Source of the DNA: Chloranthus sessilifolius
Lineage: Eukaryota; Streptophyta; Magnoliopsida; Chloranthales; Chloranthaceae
DNA length: 64,000 nucleotides
Assembly (NCBI GenBank): GCA_021018995.1
Contig: CM037587.1
Location: 59,866,104-59,930,103 of the forward strand
Direction of reading: 5' to 3'
A program made the translations under genes and the position numbers. The notes under the pieces are model-generated. The model was not told the DNA's origin, made no database searches, and worked only from the letters and a program-made list of their open reading frames with translations. Of this stretch, positions 22,626 to 35,004 are shown piece by piece. Position 1 is the stretch's first letter. Every line of letters starts with the position of its first letter.

Positions 22626-22671
<46 letters not shown>

Positions 22672-22952
22672 TAGTTAATTCAATGGGTTAGGTTCTGGCA
22701 CGATGTTTCAAGTGTGCCACCGAAGGTAGCATATTCACGCACGCTAGTAAAAATATGTTGTCTGAAATGCCAAAGCAAACTTTCAATTCCATTTATTGGA
22801 TGCAGTGAAGAAATAGAGGATGCATTCATTGCAAACCTTTCAGTTATTGTAAGCTGTTGGTTAATCTGTTAAATAAGTTTTTGCCTTTGGGTAATTGGGT
22901 GATCTAAAGCCAATTTTGTAACGTCAATTTTCTGATTTCCTTTCGATTGTAG
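21787..22952. other. AT-rich region with microsatellite, no gene recognised
   Basis: Contains the (AC)n(TC)n tract at 22603-22668 and a weak exon-like block near 22806-22850 (EEIEDAFIANLSVI between AG and GTAAG) that I cannot assign. Confidence 0.4.
22603..22668. repeat. (AC)n-(TC)n compound microsatellite
   Basis: About 13 CA units run directly into about 20 CT units, probably polymorphic in length. Confidence 0.95.
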
Positions 22953-23087
22953 TGTTGTTTGCATGAGCTGGGAAACAAGAGAAGGATTTCAGTTACATGT
23001 GCTTCAAAGCTATTAGCCAATATTCTCTATTCATATCGTGGGATGGGCCTTTCAGTTGGTACCATGATTGCTGGATGGAATGAAATA
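22953..23087 (+). pseudogene. PBE (fragment): 20S proteasome subunit beta-5 exon fragment
   Basis: One uninterrupted frame between AG (GATTGTAG) and GTATGT encodes [14 protein letters not shown], then [16 protein letters not shown] and [12 protein letters not shown]. This is the conserved middle of the catalytic beta-5 subunit of the 20S proteasome (plant [43 protein letters not shown]). The active-site Thr and the Lys of the mature subunit would lie upstream and are not found here, nor is the C-terminal half. Substitutions at conserved places (GAS to CAS, GWDE to GWNE) and its isolation argue for a captured or duplicated exon rather than a working gene. Splice-like borders show it came from genomic DNA, not a retrocopy. 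Confidence 0.75.
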
Positions 23088-24237
23088 GTATGTATTTTTT
23101 GTTTTGGTGCTATTTAAGATTTCTTTATGTTAATTTGACCATCTACCTAATAGGTGATGATATGATCTCATGTAAATGCTTAACTAATTGGGCTGCCTCT
23201 GATCATAGGTAACTGTTATCATTCTTCTTAGATTTTTCTGAATAGTTGCAACTCTGTACTTATACCATTGTTGTTTTGGTTTGGGTACTAGAAGAAGCTT
23301 GGGAATATAATTAATTCTGATAGACGGTTATGTTGTTTGTTTAGCATAAAAAAAAAAAAATTGACCATAGCTATGGTCTAGAAATTTGGTGATATCAATC
23401 CCTATAATCTTTGCCTATATCTTTTATTGCAAGACCTCAAGCAATGAATCAAGCAGAGAGTAGTATGAGAATTGCAAACAAATGGTGCCATCAACTTTAT
23501 GCTATTAAACTGCAATTAAAAAAAATAAAATTATTTCTTGTGAAATTTTAGGTTTTTCTTTATTAATATGCTTAATAAGTATATTGCTTAATTCTAATTC
23601 TTTGCAATGTGTAGTTTAGTGAAGAGATGGAATAGGGACCTAGTGCTCTGCATCCCATGGCCAACATTGAAAATTCAAATTAGTAAAGTTATTTAAATGT
23701 TCTATTAATAAGAAAATAGTTTTGATATTCGCCTCTTTGAACAATTCAATTCAAGCATGGTCCTTGTAGGCAAATTATCCCTAACTGAGGTAGGTTAGCT
23801 GTTTTGGTAGGTTACCAATAAGAATTTCATGAAGTTGAACTAAAATAGGAATCGTAGAAACATGAGTGCTTACTTTGTACTTTTGTTGCTTATAATTGCC
23901 ATGTAAGTTGTTTACTCTCAGTTTTATATCTTATTCATCTCTTTACTGAAAATCATCAACATCATGGCATTGTTCATTGGAACTTGTCCAGATACATGCT
24001 TACAAAAACACTAGAGACATTTTAACTTGCCAAATTTGGGGAATAACCCAAATTTTGTCTTTAGCATGTAGATCCCAAGTCACCATCCATATTTGATGAT
24101 TTATAATATTTTATCTCCAATCCTCTTTTCATGATACAGAAAAAAGGTGATAAAATTATCTGAAAGTCGCCTTCCATTGCTGCTAATGGAACATCTCGGG
24201 TTCAATTCCATAATTGCTAAATAAACCTCAAATCATA
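23088..24237. other. AT-rich region, no gene recognised
   Basis: Long AT-rich stretch with an A-run near 23349-23361. No frame resembles the rest of proteasome beta-5 or any other family I know. Confidence 0.4.
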
Positions 24238-26383
24238 CATCAAGACGACCTTCGAGGTCGTGCCCCTGGTTCCTTACAAAATATTGATATATATACAAAC
24301 CAAAACTTTAATTGAGACATGCGTAGCTACTCTAAATAAAACCTCAACACCATCAAGGTATCACAAGGCAGTCCTTGTCCCATGCCAATTCATGGGCATA
24401 AGAACTTACCCAAAAGTTTAGTGATGACAGCTCATCCTATACGTTTTGTCAAGAAACGGTATTTAAACATTCGAAATAAAGAGGCTTGATATACCAAGCC
24501 ATACATAATACTCTCAACTCACTCTCAAAGTATGCGTGGTTTCTAGAAGAATTCCTCGAGGAGGTTCTCGACTCTTCGGGGCACGAAACAAAACCCTTGG
24601 ATCAGCCTTCTCCGTAAGTCTTCTTTGCTAGTCCTGGACCTGCGACGTATAGTCTAAGGGGGTGAGCTACATCCTAGCTCCGTAGGGAAACAAAAGAATA
24701 TATAGATTGACCTTCACACATATGTCAGCAATTTAACAAGCATAGAATTATTGAGTAATCACTTATGGACAACAACTTGAGTAACTGGAATTAAACCCAT
24801 GATTTTGATCGTTACTTAGCATGGTTTCGTTAAATCTCTTTATTTGTTTAGTTGTGAATTTGGCCTAACCACTTAAATCTTAACTTAAGTAGTCCCCGAG
24901 CAATATAGCATCGAGCCCCGATGGAATACCCACCATCGTCGTCTAACTAGACAGTTATTATACGTATCCCCTGGGGATACTGCCCAAGCCCCTTTCTCAT
25001 AGGTGGCGGGTCTATTTTTAGATCTACATCCCTGGGATGTACTATGAATGTACGGATTGGCCGCCGTACCGGTCACGGATATCCTGCCGAGTCAGTCGTG
25101 GGTATCCTGCCACGTCGGTGGGGTATTCTAATCAACCTTAAATAATAAAAATATCAGTGTGTTTTACATATAGTTATTCACCGTGATTGTGTTAATTATA
25201 TTACATCAGGCCTTATCACATTACTTCCGTTTCTCTGTTAGTTTTCATCTGCATCCCTGGGATGCCCCATATTTCTGTCGCACCCTTCTTTGTTTGAACT
25301 ATATGATTTTTCGTCCCCTGGGGACCTCAAGACTTTCACGTTGCAACTCACTCACACACCCTTATCATGAGGATTCATGCAAGATGTGACTATTTAAATA
25401 GATTATACTACGCATATGAGTTCACGGGATAATGCACATGTTTCAAGAATATTCCCTACCTCGACGAATCTCAAGGCACGCCTGCTCATAGAGGGTTATA
25501 ATGCATCAAACCTACATTTCAAAAATAGGTTTAGAACAATCACTAGAATCATTGGGGTGTATGACCCCCAAGTTTCTTGTATTCGAAAAACCAAGATCTG
25601 AGTGGTCACTAGACCTTGCTCGAGTGGCCACTTGACCTCGCTCGAGCGGTCACTTGACCCCGCTCGAGCGGTCACTAGACCTCGCTCGAGCGGTTAAATC
25701 GAGGTCGCTCGAGCGGTTAAATCGAGCCATCGAAGTATTACTGGGGACCCTCGCTCGAGCGAGCTTCCCTTTAGTTTTGGGGATCGCTCGAGCGAGCCCA
25801 GAGTTATATTTTTTTTTTTCCTGTTCATCCTCGCTCGAGCGATCCTTTTAGACCGCTCGAGCGAGGAACGATGATTTTGCTCCTTGATCAGATCTAGAAC
25901 ATGCTTCCTCCCATCATTTAACCTTAATCTCATAAAAAGAAACATTCAGCCAACATTCTTCCTACTATTTAAAACATTCCTAGGCATCTATCATGTCTTT
26001 AACGTACCTCTGACGATGAGTCACGCACAAGTTCGATTTACGATTCGAAATTCTACTAGGCTAACAGGCCTCCAAGGTTCTTCCTCCAGTCTTTTCCTCT
26101 AATCTCCTTTGCCGACATAAGTCCCAACAAACCCTAGTTCTCTACTAGGCTCTTCTCTTCTTTCTCTCTATATTCTCTTTCTCTTTATTTAGGTTAGAAT
26201 AGAGTTACGTAAGGGTTCCTCTCTCTCTCTCTTTCACTTTTATATCTATAAGTTAGGGATATACTACTGTGTTTCCCACGTACACACTTAGTGTCTTTGG
26301 TTCGTTTTGGTCTCCTTGTGAAACACATATATCTATGTGTAATGCATGACGTGCACTTATCTAAAAAATCTGAGGTTGTGACA
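24238..26383 (-). repeat. E2 3' LTR (outer edge shortened)
   Basis: Starts on the minus strand with TGTCACAACCTCAG at 26383 and matches 33596-35773 closely. A TATA-like GATATAAAAGTG followed by a GA-rich leader lies about 140 bp in. The CTCGAG palindrome cluster is at 25612-25866. Most differences between the two LTRs fall in one patch (24530-24660 here). Confidence 0.85.
25612..25866. repeat. E2 3' LTR palindrome cluster (CTCGCTCGAGCGAG)
   Basis: About ten copies of a CGCTCGAGCG-centred palindrome, many extended to CTCGCTCGAGCGAG, spaced by about 10-45 bp. Short frames here (reading as LERS/ARA repeats) only translate the repeat. Confidence 0.95.
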
Positions 26384-26711
26384 ATCACCCCAACTTATAA
26401 GATTTTCGTCCTCGAAAATCGATGTTATTCTCTTAAATAGGTATCACTTCTGTTATCCTACTCGCATATCCAAAACAGTGATTAACCGGTTTGCCGCATT
26501 TCGCAGCAACAAGCGTTGGCCATGCCAACAAATTTTTTCACATAAATGAAAGGGATCATTATCGCTATACTCATTCCATATATATTTATCATTCACAAAA
26601 ACTTTGTGACATTCATGTCACGATAGTTTGAAAATTTTTGACCAAGAACCCACCTCCTTACAAAATGTCTCAAAATATTACATACAATGTGTTCAAAATT
26701 TACGTTACTAT

Positions 26712-27975
26712 CTAGTCCTCATCCTCCTCATAGTCGTCGTAGTCCTCGCCATCCCCATCCTCATCGTCCACCGTGACGGCTGTGGTACCCGCTGTGGCAC
26801 TCCTCGTAGCCGGGCCGGAGCTTGACGCTCCAAAAATAGCATCCCTCATGGCACCGACGCGCTGCATGTAAGACTGCGGGTATGCCTGGCCCATGAGGTC
26901 GATAAGTAGTGCCTCCTGGAACCTCTGATGCAACCTGATCTCCCGCCCTTGCTGAAGGATCTCCCGCATCATGCCCGTGTCGGTAGTGGGTATGGGCTGT
27001 GGAACTGAGGTAGAGGGAGTGGTCGGTCCTGCCGGTGCTTGATGGGTGGTTGGTCGGGAGACCTGACGGTCTCTCTTCTTGTTGACGCTGGTTTGCAGGC
27101 TCTTAAGGTTTCGGCTCCAGTCTTGGGCGAGGTAGGGGACGACGTTATCAGTGAGGAACAACTCGTCCTCTCGGATCTTAAATCCTCCCTTCCCATTCCA
27201 TGAGTCTAAGAGTCGGGAAATCAACCGAGCATACGGTAATCGGTTGATGGGTGGAGGAACAGCACCCCTTACATTTCTTTTGTAGGCATGCGCCATGCCT
27301 TTTATGATGACCATAGGTGCGTTGATCCACCTATTATGAAATGCGGTGTGTAGGGCACGCAGAAACGCATCTCGGCGTTCTTGATCATGGCCGGTTGGGT
27401 GTAGATTCTTTTTAAAGATGATATCTAAAAGCCACATACGCGGCGGTAGTTGTGATCGGGTAATAGATTGTCCCGAGGCGGACATGCCGCCAGTGATGTC
27501 GGAGATGATCGTTGGGAAATCTACGTTTCCAGAAAAAGGTGGTAGGATGAGTGGGCTAGGGGTGTAGATGTGGGGACATTTCATGATCGAGGAAATGTCG
27601 GCACATCTGAAGATTAGCTCATTACCATCGATTTTGATGAGTATAGCGTCCTCGTCGACGTTCAAGTTTAGGGTTTGGTAAAATAACTTCACCAGCCTCG
27701 GGTAATACCGATACCCGAACGGCGTAAGCAGGGTCTTGAGATGGTTGTTAGTGAGAAAGTCCGATGTCCACTGGGTGGACGCGTGGATCCTCAAACATGA
27801 GGGATGTATATCCCATTCGCTTCAAAGTCTTGGCTCCCCACCAATCATCCAAAGGTGATTGGAGTGGAGGGCGGGTTTGACGATGGTTGCAGGTTTGTGG
27901 CGCTTTGTTGCGCTGGCCGGCATGGATCAATCGCCATCCGCTTTCTTTAGGTTGGGGGTTTGGGCTTGAAGCCAT
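26712..27975 (-). pseudogene. E2 extra 3' ORF, PF20167-like (fossil)
   Basis: This extra reading frame lies between the integrase and the 3' LTR, in the sense orientation. The N-terminal part reads MASSPNPQPKESGWRLI. Further on come YPRLVKLFYQTL, a PPRMWLLDIIF block, and RLPYARLISRLL, the order and spacing of the 'putative plant transposon protein' domain (PF20167). After it come a Thr/Pro-rich linker, a helical stretch and a strongly acidic tail (DDEDGDGEDYDDYEEDED). It has about one break. Unlike the rest of E2 it has its own upstream TATA box and motif cluster (28162-28385), so it was probably transcribed separately. Function unknown; a DNA-binding or regulatory role is only a guess. Confidence 0.6.
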
Positions 27976-28161
27976 TTAGTATTTAAAGGGTTTAAATGAA
28001 AAGAAAGATTTCGTGGATAGGTAGATTTTACCTAGAGAGTAGTCTTAACGGATCGGATTGTCCAAATCCGCCGAATCGGACGGAAAATATTGGAAATCGC
28101 TGCCCTAACCCTCGCTCCTCCTCTCCTTTCGCTTGAAGATGAACAGCGCCTTGCCTCCGCC

Positions 28162-28174
28162 ATATATATATATA
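28162..28174 (-). promoter_or_regulatory. TATA box of the E2 extra ORF
   Basis: CTATATATATATATGG on the minus strand lies about 190 bp before the first ATG of the extra ORF (27975) and directly downstream of the palindrome cluster (28198-28385). A purine-rich leader follows. The arrangement cluster-TATA-leader-ATG looks like a complete internal promoter. Confidence 0.55.
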
Positions 28175-28197
28175 GTTCCTCGCCGAAGGGTCATTAG

Positions 28198-28385
28198 TTC
28201 TCGCTCGAGCGAGAACAGGAAGATTTTTTTTTATTATATAATATAGCCTTGCTCGAGCGGTTATAATGCCTCGCTCGAGCAGTCAAAATGCCTCGCTCGA
28301 GCGAGGAATAGTTATCGCTCGAGCGAGAGGAAGTTGTGATTTTATGTAGTTCGCTCGAGCGAACATAAGTGGTCGCTCGAGCGAG
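28198..28385. repeat. E2 internal palindrome cluster (CTCGAG)
   Basis: Seven copies of CGCTCGAGCG or close variants in 190 bp, the same motif as in the E2 LTRs, but located between the chromodomain and the extra ORF. The flanking spacers do not match the LTR, so this is not simply a copied piece of LTR. Confidence 0.9.
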
Positions 28386-28586
28386 ACCAGAAACATTTCT
28401 CTGGTACCTTTTTGCTCGTTTTCGATTTCAATTCTCATCACTAGTTTCATTAAATAAGAGTTCAACGAAAAGTGGTTCAATCATTGTTTGGAGTCAATAT
28501 ATCTTAAAAAAAAATATATATATATATCTATATATATAGCCTTCATAGTACCCGCAAATCACATATTCTCAAAAGAATAAAACCAT

Positions 28587-29752
28587 TCAGTTGGCAATTT
28601 CGAACAATTTGGGATATTGTTCTCTAACATCCGCCTCATGTTCCCATGTTGCCTCTTCGACCGGATGGTTCTTCCATCGGACAAGCACTAAGGGAATAAC
28701 TTTTGTTCGCAACACCTGTTCCTTTCGATCTAAAATTTCTACCGGCTCTTCAATCATGGTCATATCTTCATGCATTTGTCAAAGACGTGATCAGGGTCAT
28801 TGAGATATTTCCTGAGCATCGACACGTGGAATACATTGTGTACCTGATCAAACAATGGTGGCAAACCAATGCAGTAGGCTACTTCTCCCACTCGACCCAA
28901 AACTTCAAACGGTCTAAGATAGCGGGGACTTAGTTTCCCTCTCTTCCCAAATCTCATCACTCCCTTCATCGGTGATACTTTCACGAACGCATGTTCACCC
29001 ACTTTAAAGTCTACACTAGTCCGCTTGATGTCAGCATCGCTTTTCTGTCTACTTTGAGCTACCTTTAGTCTTTCCCTGATCATGAGGACAATAGCCACGT
29101 TATCTTCAAGTAGCTCGGGTCCCAAAACAAATTTCTAGCCAATTTCCTCCCAATTGATTGGCGACTTACATCGTCTTCCGTACAAGGCTTCATACGGTGC
29201 CATTCCGATGCTTGTCTGAAAACTATTATTATAAGCGAACTCAATCAATGGTAGATGTTGATCCCATGATCCTTGCAATTCTAACATACATGCCCTAAGC
29301 ATGTCTTCAATGACTTGGTTGACCCTCTCAGTCTGTCCGTCGGTTTGTGGGTGAAACGCCGTACTAAAATCTAACCTAGTTCCCATTCCTTCTTGGAATT
29401 TCCTCCAAAACTTTGATGTATATAATGGGTCCCGGTCTGAAACAATGCTACTTGGAATCCCATGTAAACAGACGATCTCTTTCATATAGAGTTCTGCTAA
29501 TCTTCCCGCCGTGTACATCGTATTGTACGGCAAGAAGTGTGCCGACTTAGTCAATCGATCGACTACCACCCAAATGGCGTTATGCCTCCTTGCAGTTCGC
29601 GGTAGACCGACTATGAAATCCATTGAGATAGATTCCCACTTCCATTCCGGTATGGGTAAAGGCTGTAATAGGCCTGCGGGGTGTCTATGATCGATTTTCA
29701 CTTGTTGGCACGTCAAACATCGTGACACGTACTCTGCCACATATTGTTTCAA
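28587..29752 (-). pseudogene. E2 integrase and chromodomain (fossil)
   Basis: Reading in element order: the end of the zinc-binding region (YVSRCLTCQQVK), the catalytic core (SMDFIVGLP, IWVVVDRLTKSAHF, then HPQTDGQTERVNQ and YEALYGRRCKSP), a GPY/F-type C-terminal domain (GKLSPRYLRPFEVL, then VFHVSMLRKY), and a chromodomain (PVEILDRKEQVLRTK, LVRWKNHPVEEATWE). The chromodomain is thought to target insertion to heterochromatin in this lineage. Broken. Confidence 0.85.
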
Positions 29753-31400
29753 ACCTCTCCACCAAGAATTCTTTTCGATCCTCGATACATCTTCGTGCTT
29801 CCGTGGATAGCATAGCTTGACTTGTGAGATTCATCAAGAATCGTCACGCAATTTGGCATTGTCCTAATGCAAAGTCGCCTTGAATATTAAGGAACCGTCT
29901 TCCTTGATTGAAAACTCGATGTAATACCTTGATTACATTTTGATGTATCTTTGTTAGAATCGGTCTTTCATCTAGTTCTCGTGATATGTTCGAATATCAC
30001 CGGTTTCACCGATATGTTGGCTAAGAAGGCTCTCGTGGCTTGTGGTTGTATGTCCGCGCCACATAACGCTAGATCCTCCAACAACTTCCATCGATGTATA
30101 CCGAAATTAGACTAGCTAACTTTTCCGACTCAAGGCGCTTACCACTACGTTAGCTTTGCTCGGATGGTACCGTATGGAATGTAATCTTTGAGGAATTCCA
30201 TCCACCCACGCCGCCTCATATTCGCCTTCCTTCGTAAACAGTATCTGAGGCTCTTATGGTCAGTGAAAATTTCAAATGTTTCTCCGTATAAATAATGTCG
30301 CCATATCTTTAATGCGAATATGACTGCTGGTAGTTCCAGATCGTGTGTTGGGTAGTTCTTTTCGTGCTCTTTCAACTGTCTAGAGTCGTAAGCTATTACC
30401 TTTTTAGATTGATTTAGTACACAACCCAACCCATTATACGAAGCATCACTATAAACTGCGAATCCTCCACTGCCTGATGGAATGGCTAACACTGGAGCTG
30501 AGGTGAGTCTCTTCTTGAGTTCTTAAAAACTCTTCTCACACGCCTCACTCCACTCAAATCTTGAGTCCTTTCTTGTAAGCCTCGTAAGAGGTCCTGATAT
30601 TTTTGAAAACCCCTCTACGAAACGTCGATAATAACCTCGCCACAGGAAACTTGGATGTCATCCACGGTTTTTGGTTGTTCCCAGTTCACTACTGCCTCGA
30701 TCTTAGCGGGATCTACAGTGACACCATGCTTGGAGACAACATGTCCCAAAAAGCTAACCTCTTCTAGCCAAAACTCACATTTGCTGAGTTTGGCGTACAG
30801 TTGGTGTTCACGCAAGGTTCGTAGAGCGACTCGTAAGTGTTCTTCATGCTCCGTTTTCGATTTTGAGTAGATTAGGATGTCATCAACAAACACTACAACG
30901 CAGGAGTCTAGGTGTGGTTTAAACACTCGATTCATCAAGTCCATAAACGACGCCGGTGCATTCGTCAGTCCGAATGGCATCACTAAAAATTCATAGTGTC
31001 CATACCGTGTTCTAAAAGCCATTTTCTGAATGTCCTCGGCCCTGACTCTTAACTGATGGTAACCAGATCTTAGGTCGATCTTGGAAAAATGTTTTGCTCC
31101 CTGCAACTGGTCGAATAAGTCATCTATTCTTGGCAACGGATATCGATTCTTCACCGTGACTTTGTTCAATTGGCGGTAGTCGATGCACAACCGCATCGAC
31201 CCATCTTTCTTTTTCACGAATAACACTGGTGCTCCCCATGGAGACACGCTTGGTCGTATGAATCCCTTGTCCATGAGCTCTTGCAATTGTTCTTTCAACT
31301 CTGCAGGGGCCATCCTATAAGGTGCCTTTGAAACAGGTTCCGTTCCTGGTGCTAAGTCGATCGCAAATTCTACTTCTCTTTCTGGAGGTAATCCTGGCAA
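29753..31400 (-). pseudogene. E2 reverse transcriptase and RNase H (fossil)
   Basis: RT blocks are clear: [42 protein letters not shown] and the catalytic [12 protein letters not shown]. RNase H follows with [13 protein letters not shown] and [10 protein letters not shown]. The region between RNase H and integrase (29753-30144) is worn and gives no long match. Broken in several places. Confidence 0.85.
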
Positions 31401-31905
31401 TTCTTCTGGAAATACATCTGGGAATTCTCGCCATCGCTATCTCGGAGATAATATTCTTTTCTTCTTTATCTTCTTTCAAGAATGCCAAATAACCGCTACA
31501 CCCCTTTCTGATTAAACGTTCTGCTCTGACTGCAGATATGAGTGGTACCTGAGTCGATATCTCCCCTTGAAATCGAAACGATCTCCTCGTGTTAGGACGG
31601 AAAACAACAACTTTATCCTTGCAATCCACTGTTGCGCAGTGATGGGACAGCCAATCCATGCCAAGGATTACATCGAATCCTTGCATGTCTAACCATATTA
31701 AATTTGCGTCTAATTCGTGGACAACGTGATCCCGAATGCTTACTACTACCGATTTGCAGACTAACTCCGTGTCCACTAATTCTCCTGTTGGGATGGACAC
31801 TGATAACACAAAGTCCATTGCCTCCGGAACAATCTTCATCTTCTTTGCAAATCTAGGGGTGATGAAGGAGTGGGTAGACCCTGGGTCTATCAAGACTCGC
31901 GCCAT
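31401..31905 (-). pseudogene. E2 retropepsin-like protease (fossil)
   Basis: Contains the active-site block VLIDPGSTHSFI and the second conserved block DVILGMDWLSHH, typical of the protease of Ty3/Gypsy elements, immediately upstream of RT. Confidence 0.8.
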
Positions 31906-31993
31906 GTGCTACGTAGCACCCTTTCTCATAGATCTGTAACGTACCTATAATGCATACATATACGTACATAACATATACTAAAAAAAAATTTCA

Positions 31994-31998
<5 letters not shown>

Positions 31999-32026
<28 letters not shown>

Positions 32027-32027
32027 C
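31999..32027. repeat. Poly-T tract
   Basis: An uninterrupted run of about 27 T residues (A on the element strand) between gag and protease of E2. Confidence 0.95.
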
Positions 32028-32284
32028 GTTTTAAAGTTTAATAACGGGTATATATATATTTATCCTAATGGAAGCCCATTCTCTATCTAGTGTTGTATTG
32101 CAACTGAAATTCTCTATTTTAAAGGAGATCTCACCTTGGATAATGTCGTGTACACTCCCTGCTTCTCGGTGAATCACAGAGGCTCTCCTCTAATAACAAA
32201 GCTTTCGAGATTGAATAGGTTGTGGCATGGAAGTTGGGGCTGTCTTTTCTTTAACTGCTCTGTGGCAATCTCTAATCATGTGGC

Positions 32285-33240
32285 CTATCTTGCCACACTT
32301 GAAATAGCCTTCGCATTCTCGCCACAATCCGTTGTTTTGTGGGACTTGCCACACTTAGCACAAGTTTCCCTTGGTGATGAAGTAGCAGCTCTTGAAAAAC
32401 CTTGTGTAGTTGTAGCCCTGCTGGAAAAAGCAGGACCTTGATACCTCATCGGTCTCCCTGATGCCAGCAACGGATAACTTTGATGAGTAGCTTGTTGTGC
32501 AGCTCTCCCATACCCTGTCTGGAACGATTGTCTCTGATTCGGTGCTACAAACCTCGGTTTCTTATATACCGATTCATAGCTCCCCGTCCTGCTTGGATCA
32601 ATGCTTTCTCTACTTTGTTGTTCCTCCGACGACGATTATTGTTTTCTTCTTCGACTACCAATGCCTTACTCATTACTTCTCCATAGGTTTTCACTAGAAG
32701 GGCAACCTCCTCGGATGTCCGACCTTAAGCCTATTGGAACCTCTTCGCTTTCATCACGTTACAAATTACGTAGCAAGCGAGCCAATCTCATGAATTCCAC
32801 TCCATACTCTCTCACGGTCCATCCTTCCCGCTTAGTTGTAAAAATTGGGTCTCCATCCGATTCCTCACAACTTCAGTGAAAATATTATTTATTGAATTCT
32901 TCAATTCGTCCCAAGTCCACGACATATCCGAGTTTCTTGTGCTCTTGTTCAAACGGATTTCCACCAAGGTCCAGCTTCTCCATCTAACATATATGCCACC
33001 AACAGACGCCTCATCCTCCGTGCATGTCAAGACGCTTAAACACCTTCTCCATTTCCTCAACCAGTTTTGCGGGCCATTGTGTCCCGTCCTGAAAAGTTTG
33101 GAGGTCTCATCCTTCTGAACTCGGTGAATGCTGAAGCCACTGAGGGTGTAATTCCTACTAGAGGGGTAGGTGTTCATTGTGGTTCTGGTTCTGTATGCGC
33201 TGCCAAGGACGCTGCTTGCTGTGCCATGGCAGTTGCCATG
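32285..33240 (-). pseudogene. E2 gag with CCHC zinc knuckle (fossil)
   Basis: The upstream part contains capsid-like sequence (WTWDELKNSINNIF, then RNRMETQFLQLS). The downstream part carries CAKCGKSHKTTDC, the zinc knuckle. It lies between the primer site and the protease as expected for gag. Broken. Confidence 0.65.
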
Positions 33241-33582
33241 GTCTCCATTGTGTACATCATTCTCTGACGCTCTTCTCTTTCTTCATTTCACTCTCTCACC
33301 CTATCTTGTTCCCTCTGATTTCGATCCTGTCTATCTAGATCTTGCTCCTCTGCTTGATTTTGGTTTCTCCCTGCCACCGCCTCGAATCTCCCTGCTTTCC
33401 CAATGGCACTCGTTTGTAGGTGAGACGAACCCATCTCTCATCACAAGAAATTCCTATCATGACCACCCCTGGGTCGGCCTCTCCCTCTAGGAAACATAAC
33501 GGTCTGCATGAGAATCCATAGTCTCGTTAGCAGAAGTCCCTATATTCTGACGATATGATAGTCAGAACCTGGAAAGAAAACG

Positions 33583-33594
33583 CTTTGATACCAA
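33583..33594 (-). promoter_or_regulatory. E2 primer binding site (Met-tRNA type)
   Basis: TTGGTATCAAAG on the minus strand starts one base after the end of the 5' LTR, identical over 12 bases to the E1 site. Confidence 0.8.
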
Positions 33595-33940
33595 CTGTGA
33601 CAGCCCGAATTACAGAACCCCGAAATCCGTGCCATCAGCACGACCTTCGAGGTCATGCCCCTGGTTCCTTACAAAATATTGATATATATACAAACCAAAA
33701 CTTTAATTGAGACATGCGTAGCTACTCTAAATAAAACCTCAACACCATCAAGGTATCACAAGGCAGTCCTTGTCCCATGCCAATTCATGGGCATAAGAAC
33801 TTACCCAAAAGTTTAGTGATGACAGCTCATCCTATACGTTTTGTCAAGAAACGGTATTTAAACATTCGAAATAAAGAGGCTTGATATACCAAGCCATACA
33901 TAATACTCTCAACTCACTCTCAAAGTATGCAGCGGGTTTC

Positions 33941-34003
33941 CTAGAAGAATTCCTCCGGAGGAGGTTCTGACTCTTCAGGCACGACCAAAACCCTTGGATC
34001 ACC
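33941..34003 (-). other. Acidic mini reading frame in E2 5' LTR
   Basis: Twenty residues and a stop, reading GDPRVLVVPEESEPPPEEFF. An acceptor-like CGTCCAG lies just upstream at about 34036, after the GGATGTAGCTCACCC block shared with E1. Equivalent frames are in E1 (10984-11105) and E3 (38926-38988). Confidence 0.4.
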
Positions 34004-35004
34004 TTCTCCAGAAGTCTTTGCCGCTTAGTCCCGGACTGGACGATAGTCTAAGGGGGTGAGCTACATCCTAGCTCCGTAGGGAAACAAAAGAACATATAGA
34101 TTGACCTTCACACATATGTCAGCAATTTAACAAGCATAGAATTATTGAGTAATCACTTATGGACAACAACTTGAGTAACTGGAATTAAACCCATGATTTT
34201 GATCGTTACTTAGCATGGTTTCGTTAAATCTCTTTATTTGTTTAGTTGTGAATTTGGCCTAACCACTTAAATCTTAACTTAAGTAGTCCCCGAGCAATAT
34301 AGCATCGAGCCCCGATGGAATACCCACCATCGTCGTCTAACTAGATCATTATTATCGTATCCTGGGGATACTGCCCAAGCCCCTTTCTCATAGGTGGCGG
34401 GTCTATTTTTAGATCTACATCCCTGGGATGTACTATGAATGTACGGATTGGCCGCCGTACCGGTCACGGATATCCTGCCGAGTCAGTCGTGGGTATCCCG
34501 CCACGTCGGTGGGGTATTCTAATCAACCTTAAATAATAAAAATATCAATGTGTTTTACATATAGTTATTCACCGTGATTGTGTTAATTATATTACATCAG
34601 GCCTTATCACATTACTTCCGTTTCTCTGTTAGTTTTCATCTGCATCCCTGGGATGCCCCATATTTCTGGCGCACCCTTCTTTGTTTGAACTATATGATTT
34701 TTCGTCCCCTGGGGACCTCAAGACTTTCACGTTGCAACTCACTCACACACCCTTATCATGAGGATTCATGCAAGATGTGACTATTTAAATAGATTATACT
34801 ACGCATATGAGTTCACGGGATAATGCACATGTTTCAAGAATATTCCCTACCTCGACGAATCTCAAGGCACGCCTGCTCGTAGAGGGTTATAATGCATCAA
34901 ACCTACATTTCAAAAATAGGTTTAGAACAATCACTAGAATCATTGGGGTGTATGACCCCCAAGTTTCTTGTATTCGAAAAACCAAGATCTGAGTGGTCAC
35001 CAGA

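Noticed and set aside
22687-22725. FWHDV-like reading as a possible preceding proteasome beta-5 exon (expected QFWHRNLG)
   Set aside because: Only three residues match and no proper splice border fits.
24185-24215. GGGTTCAATTCC resembling a tRNA B box
   Set aside because: No paired T stem, no A box at the right distance and no acceptor stem.
25654-25945. Open frames of 65-83 codons on both strands reading LERS/ARA repeats (also at 35041-35337)
   Set aside because: They only translate the CTCGAG palindrome cluster of the E2 LTR, in all frames alike.
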